A stretch of 64,000 nucleotides of DNA from contig JADJYE010000003.1 in the NCBI GenBank assembly GCA_016719945.1, forward strand, positions 558,001-622,000. The letters are read 5' to 3'. The notes below the pieces were generated by a model. It did no database searches and had not been told where the DNA came from. It worked only from the letters and a program-made list of their open reading frames with translations. This DNA is from Polyangiaceae bacterium (GTDB lineage: Bacteria > Myxococcota_A > Polyangia > Polyangiales > Polyangiaceae). Of the stretch, positions 25,720 through 34,932 are shown piece after piece; the stretch's first letter is position 1, and the number at the start of each line of letters is the position of its first letter. The position numbers and the translations under genes were made by a program.

Positions 25720-26526
25720 TCAGCCGTGTCCGAAGGCTTCGAACAGGCCCATCACGATCTCGAACAAGATCAGCAGCACGACGGTGGTCTCGAGCAGCAA
25801 CGCGCGCCTGGCGGTGTTCATCTCGAGGAACTGCGACAGCGACTCTCGGATCGTCGTGAGCTTGATCTGGAGGGCCCTGTGTCGCTCCTGGATCTCGAGG
25901 TGGTGCCTCAAGATGTCGTAGAGCCGCTCCGCGCCCTCGTCCTCCCAAGTGAAGTCGGGTTTGTCCAGCAGCGCGATGGAGTGGATCATCTCCACCTGTG
26001 ACGCGATCGAGCCAGCGACGAACTTCGCCAAGTATCCCCGGGAGTGCCCGAGCCGGCCCTTCTTCGCGATCAGCTCGGCGATCTCCTGGACGCGCCCGAG
26101 CGTGCTCTCGAGGTCCTCGGTGAAGTAGTCGATGGTGACCGACTGGGCCAGCACGGTCGCGACGCACTCGAGGTCGAGCGGGGTGAGGGCAGGCAGCACG
26201 ACGCGATCGAAGCTGACCCTCGGGCCCGCCACGGAGGGGTCGATCTCGAGCGCAAAGTTCTCACGCAGCGGCGGGTGGGGCTCGCGCGAGAGGCGACGGA
26301 AGATCCCGTCCACCAGCGAGTCGACGCGCGCGCGCTCGACGCCGACGCAGACGACCGCTCCGAAGTCGAACACGAACAACGCGCCGTCCCCCTCGACCGC
26401 GCCGACGAGCATCGACTTGCGCACCTCGAGCTCCACCCCCTCGATCCACGTGGTCGCTACGTGGGGAGGCAGCCGAGATTCGAACGAGTAGGTCTCGACG
26501 GTGAGGGTCTTGGTCGCGCGCTCCAT
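25720..26526 (-). CDS. RMND1/DUF155-family protein with C-terminal membrane segment
   Basis: 268 residues from ATG 26526, which follows a GGAG motif by eight bases; a GTG-free longer start at 26547 adds only seven residues. The middle part carries GALFVFDFGAVVCVGVERAR, the FxFGxxV segment of the DUF155 family (yeast Rmd1/Rmd8, human RMND1). The C-terminal part with DILRHHLEIQERHRALQIKL and ARRALLLETTVVLLILFEI is the family's conserved helix-plus-membrane segment. In mitochondria RMND1 supports translation and membrane contact; the bacterial role is not established. It is divergent from the ribosomal operon, which starts about 470 bases to the right. Confidence 0.75.
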   Translation of the reverse strand: MERATKTLTVETYSFESRLPPHVATTWIEGVELEVRKSMLVGAVEGDGALFVFDFGAVVCVGVERARVDSLVDGIFRRLSREPHPPLRENFALEIDPSVAGPRVSFDRVVLPALTPLDLECVATVLAQSVTIDYFTEDLESTLGRVQEIAELIAKKGRLGHSRGYLAKFVAGSIASQVEMIHSIALLDKPDFTWEDEGAERLYDILRHHLEIQERHRALQIKLTTIRESLSQFLEMNTARRALLLETTVVLLILFEIVMGLFEAFGHG

Positions 26527-26993
26527 CGTGGGAACTCCATATCTCATCCGGCGGCCGAGCTCGTGCGCACGCCAGACCACGAATCCCCCTGCGGCCCGCC
26601 TCCGACTCTGGCAAGCTCCACGCTCGGGCGCGAAGACCCTGTCAGAATTACCTTGCGTGCCCCCTGGGCCGCTGGTAACACGCGCATCCCCATATAGGGG
26701 CCCGTAACGGCGCCTCGAGCCCTGCCTGCCCAACCTGCCGCCGAAAGCCCGCGACCTCTCACGAGGTCCCGGGTCGGGTCACCCCCCGGCGACGCGGTTG
26801 GGGTCCGCGACCGACCGCTAACCAGCGGCACGAGCCAGGCCGGCCCCTCGAGACGCACGACGGTATGAGGTGCGCGCGACCGCGCTCGCACCGCCCGCTC
26901 CCCAGGCCACCGCGCAGTCGCGGGTCCGGGGGAGAAGGCTCCGTGTTCTTCTCAGCCGCTCGGTCGAGCGGCGCGCCCAGAGGAGTCCGTTCG
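26527..26993 (+). other. 467-base leader region of the ribosomal operon, no gene seen
   Basis: No convincing coding frame is present. The left part may hold a promoter: TTGCGT at 26653-26658 and TAACAC at 26676-26681, 17 bases apart, only a partial match to consensus. A ccccatatagggg palindrome lies at 26688-26700. Just before the rplV ribosome binding site a perfect seven-base stem with a four-base loop (gccgctc ggtc gagcggc) spans 26955-26972. A long structured leader would fit autoregulation by a ribosomal protein, but no known binding-site match can be shown. Confidence 0.35.
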
Positions 26994-27332
26994 ATGCAGA
27001 GCAAGGCCAGTGCGATGAATTCCCGGATCGCCCCGCGGAAAGCGCGCATGATCATCAACTTCGTCCGCGGAAAGCACGCGGCCGAAGCGATCCAGCTCCT
27101 TTCGTTCACCGCGAAGGCTGGGGCGCCGATCGTGAAGAAGCTCATCGAGAGCGCCATCGCCAACGCGCAGCGCGCCGGGGCCGACATCGATCGCCTCTTC
27201 ATCTCCAGGGCGACGGTCGACAAGGGGCCGAACAGCTTCATGCGCCGCTGGCGCCCGCGCGCCATGGGGCGCGCGACGCGGATCACCAAAGGCGTGAGCC
27301 ACATCACCATCGAGCTCGATACCAAGGCCTGA
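26994..27332 (+). CDS. rplV: 50S ribosomal protein L22
   Basis: 112 residues, start at ATG 26994 after an AGAGGAG ribosome binding site. SRIAPRKARMIINFVRGK is the conserved L22 beginning, and the C-terminal part (NSFMRRWRPRAMGRATRI) is the loop reaching the nascent-peptide tunnel. It is the first gene of the block: the S10, L3, L4, L23, L2 and S19 genes that usually stand before it are not in the window. Confidence 0.97.
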   Translation: MQSKASAMNSRIAPRKARMIINFVRGKHAAEAIQLLSFTAKAGAPIVKKLIESAIANAQRAGADIDRLFISRATVDKGPNSFMRRWRPRAMGRATRITKGVSHITIELDTKA

Positions 27333-27347
27333 GGGCGAGACAAGACA

Positions 27348-28037
<690 letters not shown>

Positions 28038-28067
28038 CGCGCAGCACCCGCAAAGGCGAGAACAGAC

Positions 28068-28481
28068 ATGCTGTCCCCGAAGCGAACCAAGTACCGAAAG
28101 ATGCAGAAGGGCAACCTTCGAGGCCTCGCGAACGCAGGTAGCGACGTGAGCTTCGGAGACTTTGCTCTGCAGGCCCTCGAGCCGGCGCGCGTGACCTCGC
28201 GTCAAATCGAGGCTGCTCGTATGGCCGTCCAGCGCCACTGCAAGCGCGCCGGCAAGCTCTTCATCCGCATCTTCCCGGACAAGTCGATCTCGAAGAAGCC
28301 GCTCGAGGTCCGCATGGGTGGCGGCAAGGGCAACCCGGAGGAGTGGGCCGCGGTCGTGAAGCCGGGCCGCGTCCTCTACGAGATCTCTGGCGTGACCGAG
28401 GAGATGGCCCGCGAGGCGTTCCGCCTGGCGTCGCACAAGCTCCCCATGTCGTGCCGCTTCCTCGCGCGCGACCACGCGTAA
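28068..28481 (+). CDS. rplP: 50S ribosomal protein L16
   Basis: 137 residues. MLSPKRTKYRKMQKG is the classical L16 start, and KPLEVRMGGGKGNPEEWAA with FRLASHKLP is the conserved core near the peptidyl-transferase centre. It sits 30 bases after rpsC in the standard order. Confidence 0.97.
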   Translation: MLSPKRTKYRKMQKGNLRGLANAGSDVSFGDFALQALEPARVTSRQIEAARMAVQRHCKRAGKLFIRIFPDKSISKKPLEVRMGGGKGNPEEWAAVVKPGRVLYEISGVTEEMAREAFRLASHKLPMSCRFLARDHA

Positions 28482-28506
28482 GCCTCGCAGGTTCAAGGAG
28501 TCGAAC

Positions 28507-28713
28507 GTGAAAGCCAAAGAGCTGCGTGACCGCACCGACGAAGCCCTGAAGGAGCTCGAGAAGAGCCTTCAGAACGACATCTTCCAGGCCAGGTTCAAGA
28601 ACTTCACGAACCGCCTGAACGACACGGCGAGCGTCCGCCGCGCGAAGCGCGACCTCGCCCGCGTCAAGACGCTGCTCACCGAGCGCGCCACCACTTCGGC
28701 CGAAGGGAAATGA
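28507..28713 (+). CDS. rpmC: 50S ribosomal protein L29
   Basis: 68 residues from GTG 28507, with a ribosome binding site AAGGAG about seven bases before it. KAKELRDRTDEALKELEK and VRRAKRDLARVKTLLTER are the two helices of L29, which lies beside the exit tunnel. Overall length is normal. Confidence 0.95.
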   Translation: MKAKELRDRTDEALKELEKSLQNDIFQARFKNFTNRLNDTASVRRAKRDLARVKTLLTERATTSAEGK

Positions 28714-28716
28714 CCC

Positions 28717-29184
28717 ATGAGTGAGAACAAGGCCAAGCCCAAGGCTTCGAAGGGCGCGAAGGACACCAAGAGCGGTCCCAAGTCGGTGCCGCCGAAGGCC
28801 GCCGGCGCGAAGGCGTCGGCGTCGAAGGGTGGCGCCAAGAAGGCCCCCCCGAAGTCTGCCAAGGCCCCCGCGGTCAAGGCAGCCGAGCCCGCAGCCCCGG
28901 TCGCGACGCCGACCGAGGCCCGCAAGGAGCACGGCTTTCGCCGCAAGATCATCGGCACCGTCGTCGGCGACAAGATGATGAAGACCGTCGTGGTCGAGGT
29001 CATCCGTAAGGCGATGCACCCGATGTACAAAAAGTACGTCCGCGTCAGCAACAAGTACAAGGCGCACGACGAGACCAACGCCTACAAGGTCGGCGACACC
29101 GTCGAGATCATGGAGCACCGCCCCATCTCTCGCGGCAAGCGCTGGACCGTGACGCGCCTCGTCTCTCGCCCGGTGGAGGCCTGA
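28717..29184 (+). CDS. rpsQ: 30S ribosomal protein S17 with Lys/Ala/Pro-rich N-terminal extension
   Basis: 155 residues; a usual S17 has about 85. The S17 OB-fold domain begins near residue 73 (GFRRKIIGTVVGDKMMKTVV) and continues through KKYVRVSNKYKAHDE and GDTVEIMEHRPISRGKRW. Before it lie about 70 residues of Lys, Ala and Pro (SENKAKPKASKGAKDTKS and so on), with no suitable internal start codon near the domain border, so the extension is likely translated. A similar extension is present on L5 in this operon. The extension may bind rRNA or be disordered; its role is unknown. Confidence 0.93.
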   Translation: MSENKAKPKASKGAKDTKSGPKSVPPKAAGAKASASKGGAKKAPPKSAKAPAVKAAEPAAPVATPTEARKEHGFRRKIIGTVVGDKMMKTVVVEVIRKAMHPMYKKYVRVSNKYKAHDETNAYKVGDTVEIMEHRPISRGKRWTVTRLVSRPVEA

Positions 29185-29187
29185 GCC

Positions 29188-29556
29188 ATGATCCAGGTAT
29201 CGACCACGCTCGAGATCGCTGACAACAGCGGCGCACGACGCGTGAAGTGCATCAAGGTGCTCGGCGGGTCTCGGCGCAAATACGCCGCGCTCGGAGACAT
29301 CATCGTCGTCTCCATCAAAGAGGCGCTCCCCGGCACGAAGGTCAAGAAGGGCGACACGGCGCGCGCCGTCGTGGTCCGCACCCTCCGCGAGTACCAGCGC
29401 TCGGACGGCTCCTACATCAAGTTCGACGTCAACAGCGCCGTCCTGATCAACAAGGACAAGGAGCCTGTCGGAACGCGCATCTTTGGGCCGGTCGCGCGCG
29501 AGCTCCGGGCGAAGAAGTTCATGAAGATCATCAGCCTCGCGCCGGAGGTGCTCTGA
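29188..29556 (+). CDS. rplN: 50S ribosomal protein L14
   Basis: 122 residues. MIQVSTTLEIADNSGARRVK is the classical L14 beginning and FGPVARELRAKKFMKIISLAPEVL its end. L14 lies at the subunit interface. Its stop TGA overlaps the ATG of rplX (TGATG), so the two are probably translationally coupled. Confidence 0.97.
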   Translation: MIQVSTTLEIADNSGARRVKCIKVLGGSRRKYAALGDIIVVSIKEALPGTKVKKGDTARAVVVRTLREYQRSDGSYIKFDVNSAVLINKDKEPVGTRIFGPVARELRAKKFMKIISLAPEVL

Positions 29557-29873
29557 TGCAGCGGCTACGTGTAGGTGACCTCGTGCAGGTCATCGCAGGC
29601 GACGACAAGGGCAAGCAGGGCACGGTCACGAAGCTCCTCAAGGACGAGGACCGCGCGATCGTGGAGGGCATCAAGCTCGTCACCAAGCACAACAAGCCCA
29701 ACGCCCGCAACCAGCAGGGCGGCAAGACCACCATGGAGGCGCCCATCCACGTCTCCAACCTCATGCTGGTCGACCCGGACACGAAGAAGCCCACCCGGGT
29801 TCGTATCCAGGACAAAGACGGCAAGCGCGTTCGCGTCGCCAAGAGCGGCGCGACCATCGAGGCGGGCAAGTAG
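29556..29873 (+). CDS. rplX: 50S ribosomal protein L24
   Basis: 105 residues from ATG 29556. RVGDLVQVIAGDDKGKQGTV is the KOW motif of L24, followed by APIHVSNLMLVDPDTKKPTR. L24 is an assembly-initiator protein of the large subunit. The start overlaps the rplN stop, and a CCGGAGGTG ribosome binding site lies inside rplN. Confidence 0.96.
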   Translation: MQRLRVGDLVQVIAGDDKGKQGTVTKLLKDEDRAIVEGIKLVTKHNKPNARNQQGGKTTMEAPIHVSNLMLVDPDTKKPTRVRIQDKDGKRVRVAKSGATIEAGK

Positions 29874-29923
29874 ACCTCTTTAGCCTGCCGCGTCGAGACG
29901 CGCAGCGCTCCGAGTAAGAAGCC

Positions 29924-30643
29924 ATGGCGAAGAAGGAAGACGACAAGAAGGCCGCCAAGGGCGGCGCCAAAGGCGACGCGAAGCCCAAGGGCGACTCGAA
30001 GCCGAAGGCGGAGGCGAAGCCGAAGGGCGACGCGAAGAAGAAGCCGGCGAAGACCTCGATCACCACCAGCGGTGGGCAGGTCGAGGAGTTCGCGCCGGGC
30101 TACATCCCGCGCATGCGCATCCGCTATCAGAAGCAGGCGGCGCCTGCGCTGATGAAGCAGTTCGCCTACGACAACCCCATGATGGTGCCGCGCCTGCAGA
30201 AGGTCGTCGTCAACATGGGCCTCGGCGCTGCGGTCGGGAATCCCAAGATCATCGACTCCGCGGTCGAAGAGGTGCGGGCCATCACGGGGCAGCAGCCCGT
30301 CGTGCGCAAGGCCCGCAAGTCGATCGCGTCGTTCAAGCTCCGCGAGAACCTCGCGATCGGCGTGAGCGTCACCCTGCGCAAGGCGCGCATGTGGGAGTTC
30401 GTCGATCGCCTCGTCTCGCTCGCGCTCCCGCGCGTCCGCGACTTCAAGGGCGTGAGCCCGCGCGGCTTCGACGGTCGCGGCAACTTCACGATGGGCCTGA
30501 AGGAGCAGATTGTCTTCCCCGAGATCGACTACGACAAGATCGATGTCGCCAAGGGGATGAACATCTCGTTCGTCACGACGGCCCGCACGGACGAAGAAGG
30601 GCGCGCCCTGCTCAAGGAGCTGGGCATGCCGTTCAGGACCTGA
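29924..30643 (+). CDS. rplE: 50S ribosomal protein L5 with Lys-rich N-terminal extension
   Basis: 239 residues; usual L5 has about 180. The canonical L5 start corresponds to MRIRYQKQAAPALMKQFAYD at residue 64, and the rest (VPRLQKVVVNMGLGAAVGN, GRGNFTMGLKEQIVFPEI) is fully typical. The preceding 63 residues are Lys, Ala and Asp-rich (MAKKEDDKKAAKGGAKG and so on). An internal ATG exists at 30113, which would give a normal L5, but no ribosome binding site stands near it, so the long form is preferred with some doubt. L5 binds 5S rRNA. Confidence 0.93.
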   Translation: MAKKEDDKKAAKGGAKGDAKPKGDSKPKAEAKPKGDAKKKPAKTSITTSGGQVEEFAPGYIPRMRIRYQKQAAPALMKQFAYDNPMMVPRLQKVVVNMGLGAAVGNPKIIDSAVEEVRAITGQQPVVRKARKSIASFKLRENLAIGVSVTLRKARMWEFVDRLVSLALPRVRDFKGVSPRGFDGRGNFTMGLKEQIVFPEIDYDKIDVAKGMNISFVTTARTDEEGRALLKELGMPFRT

Positions 30644-30663
30644 CCTCTGGGTGGAGATGACTC

Positions 30664-30849
30664 ATGGCTCGTGCGAAAGATTTTGCGAAGCTCAACCGAC
30701 CGCCCAAGTTCTCCACTCGGCACCGCAACCGCTGCAAGGTTTGCGGTCGAGCCCGTGCTTACTACCGGGACTTCGAGCTGTGCCGCGTATGTCTTCGGCT
30801 CTATGCGCTCCGGGGCGAGCTCCCCGGCGTGATCAAGGCTAGCTGGTGA
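30664..30849 (+). CDS. rpsN: 30S ribosomal protein S14, zinc (type Z) form
   Basis: 61 residues, the short form of S14. Cys24, Cys27, Cys40 and Cys43 make a zinc ribbon (CKVC and CRVC), and RARAYYRDFELCRVCLR is typical. It lies between rplE and rpsH, the conserved place. Zinc-containing forms are replaced by zinc-free copies in some bacteria under zinc limitation; no such copy is seen here. Confidence 0.96.
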   Translation: MARAKDFAKLNRPPKFSTRHRNRCKVCGRARAYYRDFELCRVCLRLYALRGELPGVIKASW

Positions 30850-30853
30850 CGCC

Positions 30854-31255
30854 ATGTTGACCGATCCCATTGCCGACATGCTGACGCGGATCCGAAACGG
30901 GGCGCTCGCGCGCCACGACCGGATCGAGCTCCCTGCGAGCAAGCTCAAGTTTGCCGTGGCGCAGATCCTCAAGAGCGAGGGTTACATCGCCGACGTGCAG
31001 AAGAACGACGAGACCGACGAGACGCAGAAGAAGATCACGATCGTGCTCAAGTACGGTCGCGACCGTCAGAGCGCGATCGACGGCATCAAGCGCATCTCGC
31101 GCCCGGGCCGTCGCGTGTACGTGCGCCACGACCGCATCCCCCGCGTGTTCTCCGGCCTCGGGATCTCGATCCTGTCGACCTCCCGCGGCCTGGTGAGCGA
31201 TCGCGACGCCCGCCGGCTCAAGCTCGGCGGCGAGCTGCTCTGCGAGGTGTGGTGA
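30854..31255 (+). CDS. rpsH: 30S ribosomal protein S8
   Basis: 133 residues. MLTDPIADMLTRIRNGALAR at the start and GLGISILSTSRGLVSDRDAR near the end are diagnostic. S8 binds helix 21 of 16S rRNA and in other bacteria represses the spc operon. Its stop overlaps the ATG of rplF (TGATG). Confidence 0.97.
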   Translation: MLTDPIADMLTRIRNGALARHDRIELPASKLKFAVAQILKSEGYIADVQKNDETDETQKKITIVLKYGRDRQSAIDGIKRISRPGRRVYVRHDRIPRVFSGLGISILSTSRGLVSDRDARRLKLGGELLCEVW

Positions 31256-31854
31256 TGAATACCGCAGCACCGACCACGAACCGAAACGAGATGAAGACCT
31301 CTCGCGTCGGCAAGCGCCCCATCCCCCTTCCCAAGGGCGTCTCGGCCACCGTGAACGGCCAGACGATCCAGGTGAAGGGTCCGAAGGGCGAGCTGTCGCG
31401 CTCGGTCACCGGCGACATTACCCTCAAGCTCGACGGCGCGACGCTGCACGTCACCTCGAGCGCCCCCGGCCGCGACGGCGCCCGTCTCCAGGGTCTCTTC
31501 CGCGCGCTCATCGCCTCCATGGTGAAGGGCACCGCCGAGGGCTACACCCGAGAGCTCGAGCTGCGAGGCACCGGCTATCGTGTCGAGCAGAAGGGCACCA
31601 CGCTGCACTTCGCGCTCGGCTTCTCGCACCCGGTCGTCTTCCCGCTCCCCAAGGGGATCTCGGCGACGATCCCGGCCGACTCGAAGGGCACCCAGCTCAT
31701 CCTCAACGGCGCCGACAAGGGCCTCATCGGCCAGACGGCGGCGACCATCCGCGGCTTCCGGCCGCCGGAGCCGTACGGCGGCAAGGGCGTCCGCTACAAG
31801 GGCGAAGCCGTCCGCGAGAAGGCGGGCAAGGCCGGAAAGGGCGGAAAGAAGTAG
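31255..31854 (+). CDS. rplF: 50S ribosomal protein L6
   Basis: 199 residues from ATG 31255, which overlaps the rpsH stop. The core starts SRVGKRPIPLPKGVSATVNG and holds LELRGTGYRVEQKGTTLHF and RGFRPPEPYGGKGVRYKGE near the end, both L6 signatures. An alternative ATG at 31291 would drop 12 residues and match the usual start more closely. The Lys/Gly-rich C-terminal tail is longer than in E. coli. Confidence 0.96.
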   Translation: MNTAAPTTNRNEMKTSRVGKRPIPLPKGVSATVNGQTIQVKGPKGELSRSVTGDITLKLDGATLHVTSSAPGRDGARLQGLFRALIASMVKGTAEGYTRELELRGTGYRVEQKGTTLHFALGFSHPVVFPLPKGISATIPADSKGTQLILNGADKGLIGQTAATIRGFRPPEPYGGKGVRYKGEAVREKAGKAGKGGKK

Positions 31855-31856
31855 CC

Positions 31857-32216
31857 ATGGCAATGCAGATCGTCGGCCGGGAGCGCCGCAAGCTCCGCAT
31901 CCGCAAGAAGCTCGGCGGGACGACCGCGAGGCCGCGCCTCACCGTCTTCCGCAGCGCCAAGCACATCTACGCCCAGGTCATCGACGACGTGTCCGGCTTG
32001 ACGGTCGCGCACGCGTCGACCCTGTCGAAGGATCTCCGCGGGACCCTCGAGGAGGACAAGAAGTCCGACGCCGCCAAGAAGGTGGGCGCCCTCATCGCGA
32101 AGATCTGCAAATCGAAGGGGATCGACAAGGTCGTCTTCGATCGCAACGGCTACCTCTACCACGGGCGCGTGAGCGCTCTCGCTCAAGCCGCTCGAGAAGC
32201 GGGCCTCGAGTTTTGA
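31857..32216 (+). CDS. rplR: 50S ribosomal protein L18
   Basis: 119 residues. RRKLRIRKKLGGTTARPRLT and FRSAKHIYAQVIDD are conserved L18 elements, and RNGYLYHGRVSALAQAAREA closes the protein. L18 binds 5S rRNA together with L5 and L25. Normal length and place. Confidence 0.97.
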   Translation: MAMQIVGRERRKLRIRKKLGGTTARPRLTVFRSAKHIYAQVIDDVSGLTVAHASTLSKDLRGTLEEDKKSDAAKKVGALIAKICKSKGIDKVVFDRNGYLYHGRVSALAQAAREAGLEF

Positions 32217-32234
32217 GCCCGGGAGTCTAAGGTC

Positions 32235-32846
32235 ATGGCGTTCGATCAGATCGATGATGAGAAGCTCAAGGAGCGGGTCATCCACATCAACCGCGTCGCG
32301 AAGGTCGTCAAAGGCGGCCGTCGTTTCAGCTTCTCGGCGCTCGTCGTCGTAGGCGACGAGGCGGGGCACGTGGGCGTCGGTCTCGGGAAGGCCAACGAGG
32401 TCCCCGAGGCGATCCGCAAGGGCAACGACCAAGCCCGCAAGAACATGTTCCGCGTCCCGCTCGACGGTACGACGATCCCGCACGACGCGTTTGGTCACGT
32501 CGGCGCCGGGAAGGTCCTCTTGAAGCCCGCGAGCCCCGGCACCGGCGTTATCGCCGGCGGCGCGGTCCGCGCGGTGGTCGAGTCGGCCGGCATTCACGAC
32601 GTCCTGTCGAAGTCGCTCGGCACGAGCAACAAGCACAACATCGTCCACGCGACGATCGCTGCGCTGAAGGGTCTCCGCAGCCCCGAGCAGTTCGCGAGCA
32701 AGCGGTCGATCCAGGTCGATCAGCTCGGGTACCAGTCGCGCCAGGCGGGGGTCGTCACCCGGCACCGCGCCTCGATCGCGCCTGCCGCAGCCGTCGCGGC
32801 TGCGACGCCGGCCGCGCCCGCGAAGCCCGAGGGAGGCAGCCAGTGA
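32235..32846 (+). CDS. rpsE: 30S ribosomal protein S5
   Basis: 203 residues. The double-stranded-RNA-binding domain starts LKERVIHINRVAKVVKGGRR and the C-terminal domain has GNDQARKNMFRVPL and AVRAVVESAGIHDVLSKSLG. S5 lies near the mRNA entry. The C-terminal 20 residues are a Pro/Ala-rich tail not usual in S5. Its stop overlaps the GTG of rpmD. Confidence 0.97.
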   Translation: MAFDQIDDEKLKERVIHINRVAKVVKGGRRFSFSALVVVGDEAGHVGVGLGKANEVPEAIRKGNDQARKNMFRVPLDGTTIPHDAFGHVGAGKVLLKPASPGTGVIAGGAVRAVVESAGIHDVLSKSLGTSNKHNIVHATIAALKGLRSPEQFASKRSIQVDQLGYQSRQAGVVTRHRASIAPAAAVAAATPAAPAKPEGGSQ

Positions 32847-33046
32847 GCCTCAAGCCGTTCCTCAAGGTGCGCCAACAGGTCAGCACCATCGGTCGCGACA
32901 AGGAGCAGGAGAAGGTCGTCAAGGGCCTCGGCCTGCGCGGCCCCGGCTCGGTCGTGGTCGTGGCGAACACGCCCTCGTTCCGCGGCATGGTCAAGAAGGT
33001 CATCCACCTGCTCCAGGTGGATGAGGTCGACTCGGACAAGAAGTAG
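32843..33046 (+). CDS. rpmD: 50S ribosomal protein L30
   Basis: 67 residues from GTG 32843, overlapping the rpsE stop. FLKVRQQVSTIGRDKEQEKV and FRGMVKKVIHLLQVDEVD match L30. Place and length are as usual for the spc operon. Confidence 0.93.
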   Translation: MSLKPFLKVRQQVSTIGRDKEQEKVVKGLGLRGPGSVVVVANTPSFRGMVKKVIHLLQVDEVDSDKK

Positions 33047-33052
33047 GCAGCC

Positions 33053-33568
<516 letters not shown>

Positions 33569-33591
33569 AAGCGCTATAGCCGACACCAGCC

Positions 33592-34932
33592 ATGGCCTCC
33601 CTCGCGGGCATCAGCAATTTCTACAAGCTGCCGGATCTCCGGCGCCGAGTGTTCTTTACGCTCGGGATGCTCGCGGTGTACCGCGTCGGTGTCTTCGTCA
33701 CGACCCCGGGCGTCGATCGCAACCAGATGAAGCAGTACGTCGCCGGTCAATCCGGCGGCCTGCTCGGCTTCTTCAACTTGTTCTCCGGCGGTGCGCTGGA
33801 GAACTTGTCGATCTTCGCGCTCGGGATCATGCCGTACATCTCGGCCTCCATCATCATGCAGCTTGGCGGCATGGTGTACGCGCCCCTCGCGGAGATGCGC
33901 AAGGAGGGCGAGGCCGGGCGACGAAAGCTCGACCAGTACACCCGCTACGGAACGATCGCGATCTCCCTGTTCCAGTCGTACGGCATCGCGCGAATGCTCG
34001 AAGGCATCTCGAGCGCAGACGGTGGCGCCGGCGTCGTGACCGATCCCGGCCTGGGCTTCCAGCTCATGACCGTCATCACCCTCACGACCGGCACCGCGTT
34101 CCTCATGTGGATCGGTGAGCAGATCACCGAGCGCGGCGTTTCGAACGGTACGAGCCTCCTCATCTTCGCGAGCATCGTCACGGCCATCCCCAGCGCCGTC
34201 GGCGGCTTCATCCAGGCGAACGCGGGCAACATCCAGCCGCTGTCGATCGCCCTGTTCTTGGGCGCGCTCGTCGGCATGATCGGCGTCGTCGTCTTCTTCG
34301 AGAATGGCCGCCGCCAGATCCCGATCGTGTACTCGCGGCGCCAGGTCGGCAGGCGCATCTATGGTGCGCAGAACACTCACCTGCCCTTGAAGGTGAACGT
34401 CTCCGGAACGATCCCGCCGATCTTCGCTTCGTCGCTGCTGCAGTTCCCGGCGACGCTCGCGAGCTTCAACATCCCAGGGCTCGACTCGGTCATCGGCGTC
34501 ATCAATCGCGGCGGCTGGCTGTTCAACACGCTCTACGCCACGCTGATCGTCTTCTTCTGCTTCTTCTACACGAACATCACCTTCCAGGCGGTCGACGTCG
34601 CCGAGAACCTGAAGAAGCAGCAAGCGAACATCCCGGGCATCCGCCCCGGCAAGCAGACCGCCGACTACATCTTCGGCGTCGTGCAGCGCATCACCGTCGG
34701 CGGCGCGGCGTACGTGGCGACCATCTGCGTCGCGACCGATCTCGTCGCAGCCTACCTGCTCAACCAGCAGATGACCTATTGGGGCACCTCGCTGATGATC
34801 GTCTGCGGCGTCGCGCTCGACACCGCGAACCAGATCGAGGCGCACCTCATCACGAGGAACTACGAAGGGCTCACGGGCCCGGGCGGCGGACGCATCCGGG
34901 CGCGCCGCTTCACCGAGGGGGCGTCATCGTGA
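33592..34932 (+). CDS. secY: preprotein translocase subunit SecY
   Basis: 446 residues with ten predicted membrane segments. The conserved plug and pore region is seen in FNLFSGGALENLSIFALGIM and PYISASIIMQLGG, and the second SecY signature in GIRPGKQTADYIFGVVQRIT. With SecE and SecG it forms the inner-membrane channel for unfolded proteins. Its stop overlaps the GTG of adk as GTGA. Confidence 0.97.
   Translation: MASLAGISNFYKLPDLRRRVFFTLGMLAVYRVGVFVTTPGVDRNQMKQYVAGQSGGLLGFFNLFSGGALENLSIFALGIMPYISASIIMQLGGMVYAPLAEMRKEGEAGRRKLDQYTRYGTIAISLFQSYGIARMLEGISSADGGAGVVTDPGLGFQLMTVITLTTGTAFLMWIGEQITERGVSNGTSLLIFASIVTAIPSAVGGFIQANAGNIQPLSIALFLGALVGMIGVVVFFENGRRQIPIVYSRRQVGRRIYGAQNTHLPLKVNVSGTIPPIFASSLLQFPATLASFNIPGLDSVIGVINRGGWLFNTLYATLIVFFCFFYTNITFQAVDVAENLKKQQANIPGIRPGKQTADYIFGVVQRITVGGAAYVATICVATDLVAAYLLNQQMTYWGTSLMIVCGVALDTANQIEAHLITRNYEGLTGPGGGRIRARRFTEGASS

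Noticed and set aside
26653..26681. Promoter of the ribosomal block (TTGCGT, 17 bases, TAACAC)
   Set aside because: Only about half of the consensus positions match, so it is mentioned in the leader entry but not claimed as a separate feature.
31255..31290. L6 start at 31291 instead of 31255
   Set aside because: 31255 has the TGATG overlap and a GAGGTG ribosome binding site; 31291 has neither, although it matches the usual length better.
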